Shown here piece after piece: positions 9,406-17,416 of a stretch of DNA of 36,879 nt. Made by a program: the position numbers and the translations under genes. Within the stretch, counting starts at the first letter, position 1. Each line of letters starts with the position of its first letter. Source of the stretch: a virus. The stretch lies in the IMG/VR virus record IMGVR_UViG_3300017527_000157, positions 1 to 36,879 of that record; one strand, given 5' to 3'. The notes under the pieces were generated by a model. It searched no databases, was not told the origin of the DNA, and worked only from the letters and a program-made list of their open reading frames with translations.

Positions 9406-10560
9406 ATGGTAACTGTCAATAGGCAGGAACAAATCCTCACCGTTACGGATACCACCAACGAGAAGCGTAACATTTCGGAGGCTATCCAGCTTCTGAGCCC
9501 TGTGGACGTTCCGTTGCTTCAACGAATTGGGTATCAATCACTCCACTTTCCCTGTGACCAGGTGAAGCACGAGTGGATGGAAGACGAACTAACGCCTTCC
9601 CAATGGACCCTGTTGAGCGCGTACACTGCAGGAAGTGCTACGATGGTATTCTCGTCTAATGCAGGGAAGAACTGTTACGTTGACGACCTAATCTTGGTCG
9701 GTAACAACGTATGCCGTATCCTTGCCATTAACTCGGACACCGTAACGATAAGTGCAGGATTAGGCGCAAGCACCGATGCTAGCGCATCGGCTGGCGCTAC
9801 CGTTCGTCGGATTGGAAATGCTGCCCAGGAAGGCGCTGTGGCTCGCATGGACAGCCGGAAGACTGACATTGTTATGCCGTACAACTATACCCAAATCATG
9901 CGTGATTGGTGTATCGTGTCCGGTACAATGGGAGTCATTCAACGGTATGGTTATGTCTCTGAACGTGCATATCAGGAAGCGAAAATCCTGAAACGACTGG
10001 CAATCCAGTTGGAGTACAACTTACTGTACGGCGTTCGGAGTTATTCGGCAGGTCCCCCCAGGGTATCAATGATGGGTGGGTTGGCTGAGTACATTCTGTT
10101 TGCAGGCATTACAAACTCTTGGGAGACAGTCATCGACAACGCAAGTGCCGAACTGACTGAGGCCAAGTTGAATGATTGCTTTCAACAGATTTGGGAGTTG
10201 GGTGGTATGCCATCTCTCATAGTGGTTAATGCGTGGAATAAAAGGGTCATCACCAAGTGGGCGACCCCCCGTATTCGCACGTCTCAACCTGATAGTGTTG
10301 GTGGTGGTGTCATCGGGACATATGAGTCTGAGTTTGGTACGTTTGAAATCCTTCTGGATAGGTGGGTTCGACCCTCCGACGTTATCATCCTGTCTCCCGA
10401 AGACGTTGCTGTAGGACCCTTGAATGGAAGGCCATTCTCTTCTCGGCCACTCCCTGCATTGGGTGACTACACGCAGACCGAGCTGCTCGGTGAGTACACG
10501 GCGGAAGTATACCGTGGAAAGCAAGCGCACGGCTGGATTTATGATACCTCGGAGGCCTAG
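9406..10560 (+). CDS. Major capsid protein, SU10/DUF5309-like
   Basis: A 384-residue protein expected to form the HK97-fold icosahedral shell. The N-terminal helix region (SEAIQLLSPVDVPLLQRIG) is followed by a W-rich loop (EWMEDELTPSQWTL), then a beta strand-rich peripheral domain (residues about 80-145). The segment MPYNYTQIMRDWCIVSGTM near residue 150 is the hallmark stretch I associate with the DUF5309/SU10 major capsid family. Later come a long spine-like helix (EAKILKRLAIQLEYNLLYG) and a Gly-rich A-domain. Length is normal for the family. The ribosome binding site ACGGAGGT sits seven bases before the ATG. It is probably co-transcribed with the scaffold gene from the promoter at 8679. Confidence 0.75.
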   Translation: MVTVNRQEQILTVTDTTNEKRNISEAIQLLSPVDVPLLQRIGYQSLHFPCDQVKHEWMEDELTPSQWTLLSAYTAGSATMVFSSNAGKNCYVDDLILVGNNVCRILAINSDTVTISAGLGASTDASASAGATVRRIGNAAQEGAVARMDSRKTDIVMPYNYTQIMRDWCIVSGTMGVIQRYGYVSERAYQEAKILKRLAIQLEYNLLYGVRSYSAGPPRVSMMGGLAEYILFAGITNSWETVIDNASAELTEAKLNDCFQQIWELGGMPSLIVVNAWNKRVITKWATPRIRTSQPDSVGGGVIGTYESEFGTFEILLDRWVRPSDVIILSPEDVAVGPLNGRPFSSRPLPALGDYTQTELLGEYTAEVYRGKQAHGWIYDTSEA

Positions 10561-10562
10561 AC

Positions 10563-10946
10563 ATGACTACTCCTAAATTGGCAACCAGCGATTTCCTGCC
10601 TGGACTGACTGAGGAGCATGTTGTTGGTCAAGCCGGTGTGGGTATCAACCTCATCAGCGCGACCCTGGCATGCAACACAGCCCAGACTAACGCAGAGATA
10701 GTGGCAGGTCCGCCCAACACAGTAGCTGCTGCGTGCGGACCCATTGTCCACAGCTTGAAACAAGCTCCTGGATTTGTGCAGATTGAGAACAAGATGGGGA
10801 CTGCCGAACTAACTGGCATGTCCGCAACCGTCCAGTTCCAATATCTCACAGCGGATAACTCCGCAGTTTATTATTCAGCAAAGACGTGGACCGGGGCAGT
10901 ACCGCTCGGTGTTAGCGTTCAGGTCGCAGTCTGGCCACCTGGATAA
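10563..10946 (+). CDS. Small capsid-associated protein, possible head decoration
   Basis: A 127-residue protein two bases after the capsid stop codon, so very likely co-expressed with it. It has no signal peptide or membrane helix. The C-terminal 60 residues look like alternating beta strands (GTAELTGMSATVQFQYLT; AVPLGVSVQVAVWPPG), and the N-terminal part is rich in Ala, Asn and Thr. Size, position and beta content fit a head decoration (cement) protein or a capsid-vertex protein. I do not recognise the family; the role rests on position alone. Confidence 0.45.
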   Translation: MTTPKLATSDFLPGLTEEHVVGQAGVGINLISATLACNTAQTNAEIVAGPPNTVAAACGPIVHSLKQAPGFVQIENKMGTAELTGMSATVQFQYLTADNSAVYYSAKTWTGAVPLGVSVQVAVWPPG

Positions 10947-10968
10947 TCAACACTCATATGTAAACTTG

Positions 10969-11014
10969 TTTCCTGGTGGTGCTCCAAGGCCCTCCGTGGG
11001 GCATCACCTGGAAA
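10969..11014 (+). promoter_or_regulatory. Large intergenic hairpin between capsid and glycosyltransferase genes
   Basis: Bases 10975-10985 (GGTGGTGCTCC) pair with 10998-11008 (GGGGCATCACC), using two G-U pairs in RNA. After one T-T mismatch, 10969-10973 (TTTCC) pair with 11010-11014 (GGAAA). The result is a stem of about 16 pairs with a 12-base loop. No T run follows; instead the glycosyltransferase ribosome binding site GGAGGG comes within ten bases. It could be an imperfect or factor-dependent terminator, an RNase III type processing site, or a 3' end stabiliser for the capsid mRNA. Confidence 0.6.
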
Positions 11015-11027
11015 TTCGGAGGGTGTA

Positions 11028-11789
11028 ATGAAGATTGCTCTGGCTACACCGTATGGTGCTCATCTCGAGCACCCGGACGTATCAATGAGGATGGCGAACA
11101 TGCAGTCCTCGTTGTTGCAACACCAGTTCGTGCATACGACCATTGCCATGCACATAGTGAGTTTGGCCAGGCACAAACTGGTTGAGATGGCACTGGAACA
11201 CGACGCTGATGTAGTTTGGTTCGTGGACAGTGACGTACTATTACCGCCAAACGCTTCGATATTGGTAGACCATATTGAGGCCGGCGTTCCAGTTGTCTCG
11301 GGACTCTACGTTCAACGACATCCTCCTTTCATCCCCCAGGCATATTTTGTAGCAGCCACAGAAGTGGGTATACATAACTACATGCCAATGATTGACGTAC
11401 CATCAGAACCCACCTACGTAGATGCCGTCGGGGCAGGGTGCTTGCTTGTCAGGACAGACGTATTCCGAACGCTGCGCGAACATCACGAAGAACGACGTAC
11501 CGCGCTACGTGAGGCACGTGACCGAATCCTGTCGGGTAAGGCCAGGCTCCCTATACGCTTAAAAGGGGTTACAGATGCCGCTGTGCATGACGCCCTCGCT
11601 TTGGGTCCTTGGTTCGAATTCTTGGCTGGGGTTGGGGAGGACTTCTATTTCTGTGAGAAGCTTAGGGGTATTGGGATTCGTCCTATGCTTGAACCCAACG
11701 TAAGTTGTGGTCACATCGGACAGCAAGCGTTTGACATATCGCACTTTCGACACGCAGCAAATCAGGGTTTCGTAATGGAGGGCAACTAA
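11028..11789 (+). CDS. Glycosyltransferase, GT-A fold (family 2-like)
   Basis: A 253-residue protein with the layout of GT-A nucleotide-sugar transferases. The first strand is KIALATPYG, and the metal-binding DXD motif appears as VWFVDSDV (DSD at residues 67-69), followed by a PVVSGLYVQR strand. An acceptor-side acidic motif is seen in GVGEDFYFCEKLRGIG, then a CGHIG segment near the C terminus. This combination is common in phage-encoded GT-A enzymes. A charged helix (EHHEERRTALREARDRI) is inserted in the middle. Its ribosome binding site GGAGGG lies just below the large hairpin. It starts a run of six genes with 1- to 11-base overlaps or 3-base gaps. Substrate and acceptor are unknown: virion glycoprotein, modified DNA base or host surface are all possible. 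Confidence 0.75.
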   Translation: MKIALATPYGAHLEHPDVSMRMANMQSSLLQHQFVHTTIAMHIVSLARHKLVEMALEHDADVVWFVDSDVLLPPNASILVDHIEAGVPVVSGLYVQRHPPFIPQAYFVAATEVGIHNYMPMIDVPSEPTYVDAVGAGCLLVRTDVFRTLREHHEERRTALREARDRILSGKARLPIRLKGVTDAAVHDALALGPWFEFLAGVGEDFYFCEKLRGIGIRPMLEPNVSCGHIGQQAFDISHFRHAANQGFVMEGN

Positions 11790-12796
11790 TGAACATTGTA
11801 TTTACCCCGCTGCTGGCAGGTAAGCCGTGGAACGGGGCCACGATATACGAACAGGCGCTTGGTGGTTCCGAGGCGTGTGTGGCGTATTTGGCGAGGGAGT
11901 TGGCCCGTAGGGGTCACAACATTAAGGTGTACACGCACGGACAGGAAGGTACATTTGAAGGTGTGTTGTACGAACACACGAACCGGATGTACCAGGAACA
12001 GTGGGACGGTGTTAACGTACACGTATCCAGCCGGTGGCCAGAGGTACTCAGAAATTCAACCCAAAACGTATTGAAGGTCCTATGGTTACACGACATGCCA
12101 AGTCCGCAACCATCTGCACCCATTCAGTATGTGGTATGTATTTCGGAGTTCCAGAAAGCCGTGTGGAACTTTGGGCCTGACTCCGAAGGTCGGGTGTTTG
12201 TTATAGGAGATGGCGTTGACACATCTAACTTCTCAGGATATGAAGATAGGTCAACTACAGACCTCGTGTGGATTAGTAATCCTGACAGAGGGTTGTGGTT
12301 GGCATCGAAAGTTTTCGTGGAGGAAGTTATCCCCCGATGGCCTGATTTACGACTACACGTGTACGGACGGGCCGCTGTGTATGGTTGGGGACCTTCCGCC
12401 GAACGATTGCACCTGCCATTCCCTGAGTGGTGCGAAGGAGACGACCCACCCATTGTGCTTCATAGACCCCTGCCAAGATTAGCGTTGGCGAGGGAGTTAA
12501 TGAGGGCATGGGCTGTGTGGTATCCAACGTTCTGGCCAGAGACGTTTTGCATGGCTGCGTTGGAAGCCCAGTGTGCCGGGACCCCGGTAATTACCACGCC
12601 TGTAGGGGCATTACAAGAGACAGTTAAGGGAGGGGTGGTACAACATGATGTGGTCAATGCCATATCACAACTGAGGAATGTGGGACGTTGGAACAAATTG
12701 TCGGAGGCAGGTAAAGCCCATTCCAAACAGTTTTCCTGGGCCGCAGTTGCTGTCCAATGGGAAAAGATGTTTGAGGAGGGGCTGACCAATGACTAA
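11789..12796 (+). CDS. Glycosyltransferase, GT-B fold (family 4-like), first copy
   Basis: A 335-residue protein with the two Rossmann-like domains of retaining GT4 enzymes. The N-terminal domain shows the acceptor-side GGSE loop (residues 25-28) followed by a helix and the strand HNIKVYTHG. The linker region has VVCISEFQKAVWN and VIGDGVDTSNF, matching the usual CVS/NGVD pattern. The donor-binding domain has ISNPDRGLWLASKVF, LRLHVYGRA, and then the E-x7-E style motif FWPETFCMAALEAQCAGTPVI near residues 248-268. The start codon overlaps the stop of the upstream gene by one base. It overlaps the next glycosyltransferase by eight bases, so the two are translationally coupled. Confidence 0.8.
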   Translation: MNIVFTPLLAGKPWNGATIYEQALGGSEACVAYLARELARRGHNIKVYTHGQEGTFEGVLYEHTNRMYQEQWDGVNVHVSSRWPEVLRNSTQNVLKVLWLHDMPSPQPSAPIQYVVCISEFQKAVWNFGPDSEGRVFVIGDGVDTSNFSGYEDRSTTDLVWISNPDRGLWLASKVFVEEVIPRWPDLRLHVYGRAAVYGWGPSAERLHLPFPEWCEGDDPPIVLHRPLPRLALARELMRAWAVWYPTFWPETFCMAALEAQCAGTPVITTPVGALQETVKGGVVQHDVVNAISQLRNVGRWNKLSEAGKAHSKQFSWAAVAVQWEKMFEEGLTND

Positions 12797-13901
12797 GATT
12801 GCGGTATATGCAGGGGCGTATGGGTACTGGGGGGAACTCAATCCCAGTCGGCTTATTGACCCCAAAGGTGGACAACTAGGGGGCGGGGAAACGGCTGTGC
12901 TTACTATTTCCGCAGGGTTGGCTTCCTTGGGTTACGAGGTGATACTGTGTGGGTCCGTCACATACCCACTTCGGGTAGCGGACAATTTTACAATCGTAGA
13001 TGAGGGTATATTTACGGAGGTACTATATGGTCTGGGGACAGACGTACTGGTTTCATGGGACGCTGCCGCTATGTATAGGATGGCCATGAGGTCCAAGTTG
13101 AACATCCTTGCGTACCAACTGAACGACACTGAGGTTGGTGTAATGGACTACAACATTGATGCATACTTCCACCCATCCCGCTGGCATGCAGACAGGTTCC
13201 ATGAAGTGTACGGCGTTCCATTAAACAAACAGGTTCCTTACATGACTAACGGCACGACGCTCGAATACTTCGAACGGGTCAAGTACCCGAAGCGAGGAAA
13301 GGAGGTGGTCTATTGTTCCAGCCCTGACAGGGGTTTACACCACCTGTTGCGAGTATGGCCTGCGGTGCAAACGGCTGTGCCCGACGCATCGTTGCACATC
13401 TACTACGACATGACAAAGTGGTTGCAAACCACTGCCGAGTTCATGAAGGAGGGATTCAAATTAGTCACGACAGACCGAGCGTTGGACATCAAACGAATGT
13501 TACCATTACTACAAAGCAAGCACAACGTTACGTACCATGGAGGGGTATCCAAGGCATTGCTCTCCGATGCAATGTTACGAGCATCCGTTTTGGCATATCC
13601 ATGTGACCCTGTTGCACCAACAGAGGGGTTCTCCATGACCATCTTGGATGGTTGGACAGCTGGGTTGCATGTAGTAACGACGGACGCCGACGCCTTGCCC
13701 GAGTTGTGGGGCAAGTACGAAGGCATCCGGACCTTACCACTTCCTGTAGACCAGGACCTGTGGGAGAGTACGTTGATTGACCTGTTATCCCAAGACGCAC
13801 CCGAACCAGGACCCAACAAGGGTGTACCAAGGGAGTTCCTATGGGACAGCGTAATTCAGAAGTGGGATGATTTCATAAAGGAGAGATTGTATGCCCGATA
13901 A
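12789..13901 (+). CDS. Glycosyltransferase, GT-B fold (family 4-like), second copy
   Basis: A 370-residue protein related in plan to the gene before it, not a copy of it. The N-terminal domain carries GGQLGGGETAVLTISAGLASLGYEV, a glycine loop plus helix typical of GT4. The hinge region has VPYMTNGTTLEYF, and the donor domain has VYCSSPDRGLHHLLRVWP, similar to the SNPDRGLW segment of its neighbour. The C-terminal motif is EGFSMTILDGWTAGLHVVTTDADALPE (about residues 279-305, written here as two family segments: GFSMTILDGWTAG and HVVTTDADALPE). Two different GT4 enzymes in series suggest building a disaccharide or longer glycan. Its end overlaps the membrane protein gene by eleven bases. Confidence 0.78.
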   Translation: MTKIAVYAGAYGYWGELNPSRLIDPKGGQLGGGETAVLTISAGLASLGYEVILCGSVTYPLRVADNFTIVDEGIFTEVLYGLGTDVLVSWDAAAMYRMAMRSKLNILAYQLNDTEVGVMDYNIDAYFHPSRWHADRFHEVYGVPLNKQVPYMTNGTTLEYFERVKYPKRGKEVVYCSSPDRGLHHLLRVWPAVQTAVPDASLHIYYDMTKWLQTTAEFMKEGFKLVTTDRALDIKRMLPLLQSKHNVTYHGGVSKALLSDAMLRASVLAYPCDPVAPTEGFSMTILDGWTAGLHVVTTDADALPELWGKYEGIRTLPLPVDQDLWESTLIDLLSQDAPEPGPNKGVPREFLWDSVIQKWDDFIKERLYAR

Positions 13902-14220
13902 AAAAGAGATGGGTCCAGTAACCAAGGAGTTTTTCAGGTTACTGGGTGAGAGTGTACTGATACAGAGCGTGGTTACATTGATGCTCATTTCAGTGCTGTG
14001 CTTTATTATATTGTTTCAAGTTATCAATCATGAGGTGGTTGACTTTCCCGCGATTATCGTGGAAGTTACCATGCTCGTGCTGGGCTTCTGGTTTGGTCAG
14101 AAGACAGTTATCACTGGGCGGAGTGCGACAGAGCAAATGACGCAGCGAATGGCTCCTGTCATTGCGAAAGCAGCGGTTGAGGCTGCACGTCAGGTACCGC
14201 CCCCGATTCCTACGGAGTAA
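13891..14220 (+). CDS. Small membrane protein with two helices, holin-like
   Basis: A 109-residue protein with two clear hydrophobic segments (about residues 20-45, SVLIQSVVTLMLISVLCFII, and 53-70, IIVEVTMLVLGFWFG), an intervening acidic loop, and a soluble C-terminal helix rich in Ala with a Pro tail. The LGFWFG stretch ending the second helix is often seen in small phage membrane proteins annotated as holins. Size and topology would suit a holin partner for the M23 lysin, but it lies 12 kb from that gene and inside the glycosyltransferase cassette. A membrane anchor or scaffold for the glycan enzymes is therefore an equal possibility. The ATG is preceded by AAGGAGAG and overlaps the upstream gene. 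Confidence 0.45.
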   Translation: MPDKKEMGPVTKEFFRLLGESVLIQSVVTLMLISVLCFIILFQVINHEVVDFPAIIVEVTMLVLGFWFGQKTVITGRSATEQMTQRMAPVIAKAAVEAARQVPPPIPTE

Positions 14221-14223
14221 CAT

Positions 14224-14946
14224 ATGCCTGTAAACGATATGTCTCTCTTCCAGGGTATGGAAGCTGAGTACGAATGGCAACATGCAGTATCATCAAGGGA
14301 GAAGTTCCAGTGGAACTGTCTCAAATTGGCGCGGGGGGCTGTGCTGAATGTGGGTTCGTGTGACGACCCTGTGGGATTCCGACATCTCGCTGTGCATTGC
14401 GACCTGGATGACTGGAGTGAATACTATACACGACTCTCTACGGAGATTCATCAGTTCGTTCCGTTCATCCAGTGCGATGCACATAGGCTATCATATAAGT
14501 TTGGATATGACTTATTTGACTTGGTCATTATGGGAGACATCATTGAACACCTACCGGACCCTATGGGGGCCATCCTCCACGCCGCTAACGTATCATCGCG
14601 GCTCCTATGTATGACCATATGGGAGGAATGGCGTGTACCTTCCCCCGAAAGGGGAATGGAGATGTTACATGAAGAGGCTATTGCAGGCGGATTTGAGACC
14701 TATACCGAGCTGTATAAGGACATGCACAAGGGACGGGGTGTGGACGTGTATGATAACGATACCCTACCCCACCATGGGCACCTGCACAGTTTTACGGACG
14801 GGAACATTGCGTGGTTTATTTCCGAGCTACTCAACAAAGGTATGCACAAGGTCGCAGCGGTTAAAGTGCCGGAGGCGTTACATGAGGGGCATGTCTGTAT
14901 GAACTGGTGTATACTCATGTCTTGGGACGAAAAGGATACACAATGA
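14224..14946 (+). CDS. SAM-dependent methyltransferase (class I)
   Basis: A 240-residue Rossmann-type methyltransferase. Motif I is AVLNVGSCDDP (residues 39-49), the SAM-binding loop following the first strand, although only one of its glycines is kept. An acidic residue at the end of strand 2 appears in VHCDLDDW. Motif IV is FDLVIMGDIIEHLPDP, the D-x-x-EH pattern common in small-molecule and glycan methyltransferases (UbiE/Methyltransf_11 type). DNA methyltransferase signatures such as DPPY, NPPY or PCQ are not present. Located between glycosyltransferases and a radical SAM enzyme, it probably methylates a sugar or related small group. The stop overlaps the next start as ATGA. Confidence 0.7.
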   Translation: MPVNDMSLFQGMEAEYEWQHAVSSREKFQWNCLKLARGAVLNVGSCDDPVGFRHLAVHCDLDDWSEYYTRLSTEIHQFVPFIQCDAHRLSYKFGYDLFDLVIMGDIIEHLPDPMGAILHAANVSSRLLCMTIWEEWRVPSPERGMEMLHEEAIAGGFETYTELYKDMHKGRGVDVYDNDTLPHHGHLHSFTDGNIAWFISELLNKGMHKVAAVKVPEALHEGHVCMNWCILMSWDEKDTQ

Positions 14947-16163
14947 AGATAGCATTGATATGGCCTGAAAGCACGTTCCTTATTGACCCAATGGTGTATC
15001 CACCGCTGGGGTTGTGGCATGTGTGGGGAGCATTACATAAGAACAACATCCATGCCGAGTTCTTTGACCTTAGCGACCCTAATGGCATACCGCCATGGGT
15101 CGTGGGTGGGTTTGACCAATACTGGTTCAGTGGAACGACACCGCAATCAGCGTCTATCAAGAAGTGGGTTTCCCATTGTAATGAGGAAGGGCTACATACG
15201 GTTGTAGGGGGACCCCATGCAACTATTCATCCTGAGGAGGTGGTTGAGTATGCTGATGTGGTAGCGGTCGGTGAGGTCACGAATACCAACGTGACAGATA
15301 TAATACATGCGAAAAGAGGAGTGGTATCCCTAGGACGTTGTGATAATATGCTGGACGTAGCGTTGCCGGTACGTTCTGTATCTCGTAGGTACCACGCTAC
15401 CCTATTGGGAAGTCGGTGCACTACGATAATGACGTCTTGGGGATGCCCATACTCGTGTGCGTTCTGTTCCTCGAACCACATCTACGGGTCCAAAGTACGA
15501 TACCTTCCTCTTGACTATGTCCTACAGGACCTGAACAACATACAAAGTATGGGATTTGGCGCTGTGCAATTCTACGACGATATACTCCCCATAGCCCGCA
15601 ACAGGACATTGAGGATTGCAAACCACCTCGGAGAGTTAGGGTTACTATGGCGGTGTTTCATGAGGTCAGACCTCGCGCTCATGCACGGGTTTGAGTTCTT
15701 CCGGGAGTTGGCACAGCAAGGGTTAACTGAAATACTTGTCGGGGTCGAAAGCGGCTCCGACATCATTAAAAGGAATATTAACAAGCGCACCACCATAGCG
15801 CAGGATACACAGTTGTTGGAGTGGTGCAAGAAGCTTGGTGTACGATATAAGGCATCTGTCATACTCGGACTTCCGGGGGAAACCTGGAAGACGATGGAGG
15901 CTACGGCAAGGTGGTTGTTGGATAACAGGCCAAACAAAGCAGACGTCAATGTGCTTATCCCTATGCCTGGCACACCACTGTATGACAACGCTGAGGAATA
16001 TGACTGTAATTGGACAGTCGAACTTCCCGATAATTACTTCTTCAAAGGGAAGCCGGATAATGTGGAGGGCTTTGTCAGCACGTCCGAACTCACCTCTTCG
16101 GACATTACCACCTTCCGTGACGTGCTTATATCCCAGTTGAGAGAGCTGGGGGTTACATACTAG
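14943..16163 (+). CDS. Radical SAM enzyme with N-terminal cobalamin-binding-like domain
   Basis: A 406-residue protein. I chose the ATG at 14943, which overlaps the methyltransferase stop as ATGA, over an in-frame ATG 12 codons upstream. Residues 1-120 resemble the B12-binding domain of BchE-type enzymes: YPPLGLWHVWGALH, then WFSGTTPQSASIKKWV, then VVGGPHATIHPEEVVEYADVVAVGE. The radical SAM core carries the 4Fe-4S triad C168-x3-C172-x2-C175 in TSWGCPYSCAFCSSN. Further core marks are an FYDDILP strand, LVGVESGSD (SAM ribose site) and VILGLPGETW. Enzymes of this class perform radical methylations, ring rearrangements or other difficult C-H chemistry, often on lipids, sugars or tetrapyrroles. 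The substrate here is unknown; operon context suggests a glycan or glycan-bearing molecule. Confidence 0.82.
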   Translation: MKIALIWPESTFLIDPMVYPPLGLWHVWGALHKNNIHAEFFDLSDPNGIPPWVVGGFDQYWFSGTTPQSASIKKWVSHCNEEGLHTVVGGPHATIHPEEVVEYADVVAVGEVTNTNVTDIIHAKRGVVSLGRCDNMLDVALPVRSVSRRYHATLLGSRCTTIMTSWGCPYSCAFCSSNHIYGSKVRYLPLDYVLQDLNNIQSMGFGAVQFYDDILPIARNRTLRIANHLGELGLLWRCFMRSDLALMHGFEFFRELAQQGLTEILVGVESGSDIIKRNINKRTTIAQDTQLLEWCKKLGVRYKASVILGLPGETWKTMEATARWLLDNRPNKADVNVLIPMPGTPLYDNAEEYDCNWTVELPDNYFFKGKPDNVEGFVSTSELTSSDITTFRDVLISQLRELGVTY

Positions 16164-16171
16164 GAGAACCT

Positions 16172-16510
16172 ATGGCTGAAACAACTTATGCACCAATTTC
16201 GATTGTAGCGGGAACGTACTCCTCCCCCGCTATCAACATTAAGAAGTATCGTTACATTGGAGCCGTGTGCCGTTCATGGGGTACACCTGCCAAACTAGGG
16301 ATGATGTTTGCTGACAACCCTTCCGCTGTACATGTCCACGTCCACAACTACTCATGCGAGATACGGATGGTAAACATTACGTCCGGAGGGGCAGTCTATC
16401 TGTCCAGTGACATCTATCCATTCCGTTCCCTGAAATTGGTAAGCCACTCTGGCGGTATCAATATCAATCAAGTAGCAGAGGCCCGGCTTGACTTGATGCA
16501 AAAGGACTAG
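16172..16510 (+). CDS. Hypothetical small protein, beta-rich
   Basis: A 112-residue protein with ribosome binding site AGGAG five bases before its ATG. It appears beta-rich throughout (SIVAGTYSSPAINIKKYRYIGAV written in pieces: SIVAGTYSS, KYRYIGAV, CEIRMVNITSGGAVYL, LKLVSHSGGININ) with two cysteines and no membrane helix. It sits between the enzyme cassette and the tail genes, with a four-base gap to the next gene, so it is more likely the first tail or neck gene than an enzyme. I do not recognise the family. Confidence 0.5.
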   Translation: MAETTYAPISIVAGTYSSPAINIKKYRYIGAVCRSWGTPAKLGMMFADNPSAVHVHVHNYSCEIRMVNITSGGAVYLSSDIYPFRSLKLVSHSGGININQVAEARLDLMQKD

Positions 16511-16514
16511 CATC

Positions 16515-17414
16515 ATGAAAAGCTATTATGACGTAACCCAGGACCTTCTTGGCATCCGGCTCAGTGCCACCAGGAACAGTTTGTGGTCTGTGGAGGGTAC
16601 GATTCGGGCGCATGCTGTTCGTGCGCTGAATGACGGAATGGCCATGTTTCCTATCACAACCAGAAAGGTGTACATGTCTGCTGTTGTGCACACCCTTGGT
16701 GCCCGGATAGGATTGCCTCCCGAAATTACGACTCCTAGGGAAATCAGGCTGGCATCTAATTCGTATGGGGACTCCAGACCCATCCCTCACTACACCATTA
16801 TACCCACGCCATTCACGTCGTACTTGACTATCCATGATAACATCACAGGGATGTTGGAGATTATGTACGACAAGAAGATAACCTACGCTCCTGTGGATGT
16901 AACAACGTATGGGTGGGAGTATAGTGGAACGTTGGGGCATGGACTTAAACTTAACACCAAACTTGACCCTGACCTGAGGGACTGGAGACCATCGGCACAG
17001 GCCAAGATACATTGGACATCTACCACGCGGGAAATTAACATCACTGAGTTCATTACTCGACACGTTCCGGAGGACCCACAAAGCATTGACAAGTTGTGGA
17101 AGATTTCACCTGCAAACACCACGCAGGGAACCAAAAACTTTTCCCAGAATCTAGTTGTCTCGCAACTTATTCCAGATGAGGGAGCCCTCCGTCCGGCTGT
17201 GCTCCAGGCCCAAGCCGTATTCTACGACTTCATGATTACTGACCGGGCATTGTACGACCAGTACACCGCTATCGCATCGGAACAGGCCTTGCCATTACGG
17301 GACCTGTTCGTGTTGGTGGGCCAGTACGAGGCACGTGCAATCCAGGCCTACAGACGTACGAGGCAGGTTCCTGAGCCAAGTGGTGTCCACAGACGCAAAC
17401 CGATACCGAGATAA
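16515..17414 (+). CDS. Probable neck or head-tail connector protein
   Basis: A 299-residue protein. It opens with a short helical part (YYDVTQDLLGIRLSATRNSLW; IRAHAVRALNDGMAMF), which resembles the start of adaptor proteins that bind the portal crown. The middle is beta-rich (HYTIIPTPFTSYLTIHDNITGMLEIMY written here as HYTIIPTPFTSYL and ITGMLEIMY). The C-terminal part is a long helix (LRDLFVLVGQYEARAIQAYRR) ending in a basic Pro/Arg tail. No enzyme motif is visible. It is placed directly before the largest tail gene, with a two-base gap. Assignment as connector or stopper is inference from position and helical plan, not from recognised homology. Confidence 0.4.
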   Translation: MKSYYDVTQDLLGIRLSATRNSLWSVEGTIRAHAVRALNDGMAMFPITTRKVYMSAVVHTLGARIGLPPEITTPREIRLASNSYGDSRPIPHYTIIPTPFTSYLTIHDNITGMLEIMYDKKITYAPVDVTTYGWEYSGTLGHGLKLNTKLDPDLRDWRPSAQAKIHWTSTTREINITEFITRHVPEDPQSIDKLWKISPANTTQGTKNFSQNLVVSQLIPDEGALRPAVLQAQAVFYDFMITDRALYDQYTAIASEQALPLRDLFVLVGQYEARAIQAYRRTRQVPEPSGVHRRKPIPR

Positions 17415-17416
17415 CT

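Noticed and set aside
14224-14946. The methyltransferase as a GATC (Dam-like) DNA methylase explaining GATC avoidance
   Set aside because: It lacks the DPPY/NPPY catalytic motif and target-recognition region of adenine-N6 DNA methylases; its DIIEHLPDP motif is of the small-molecule type.
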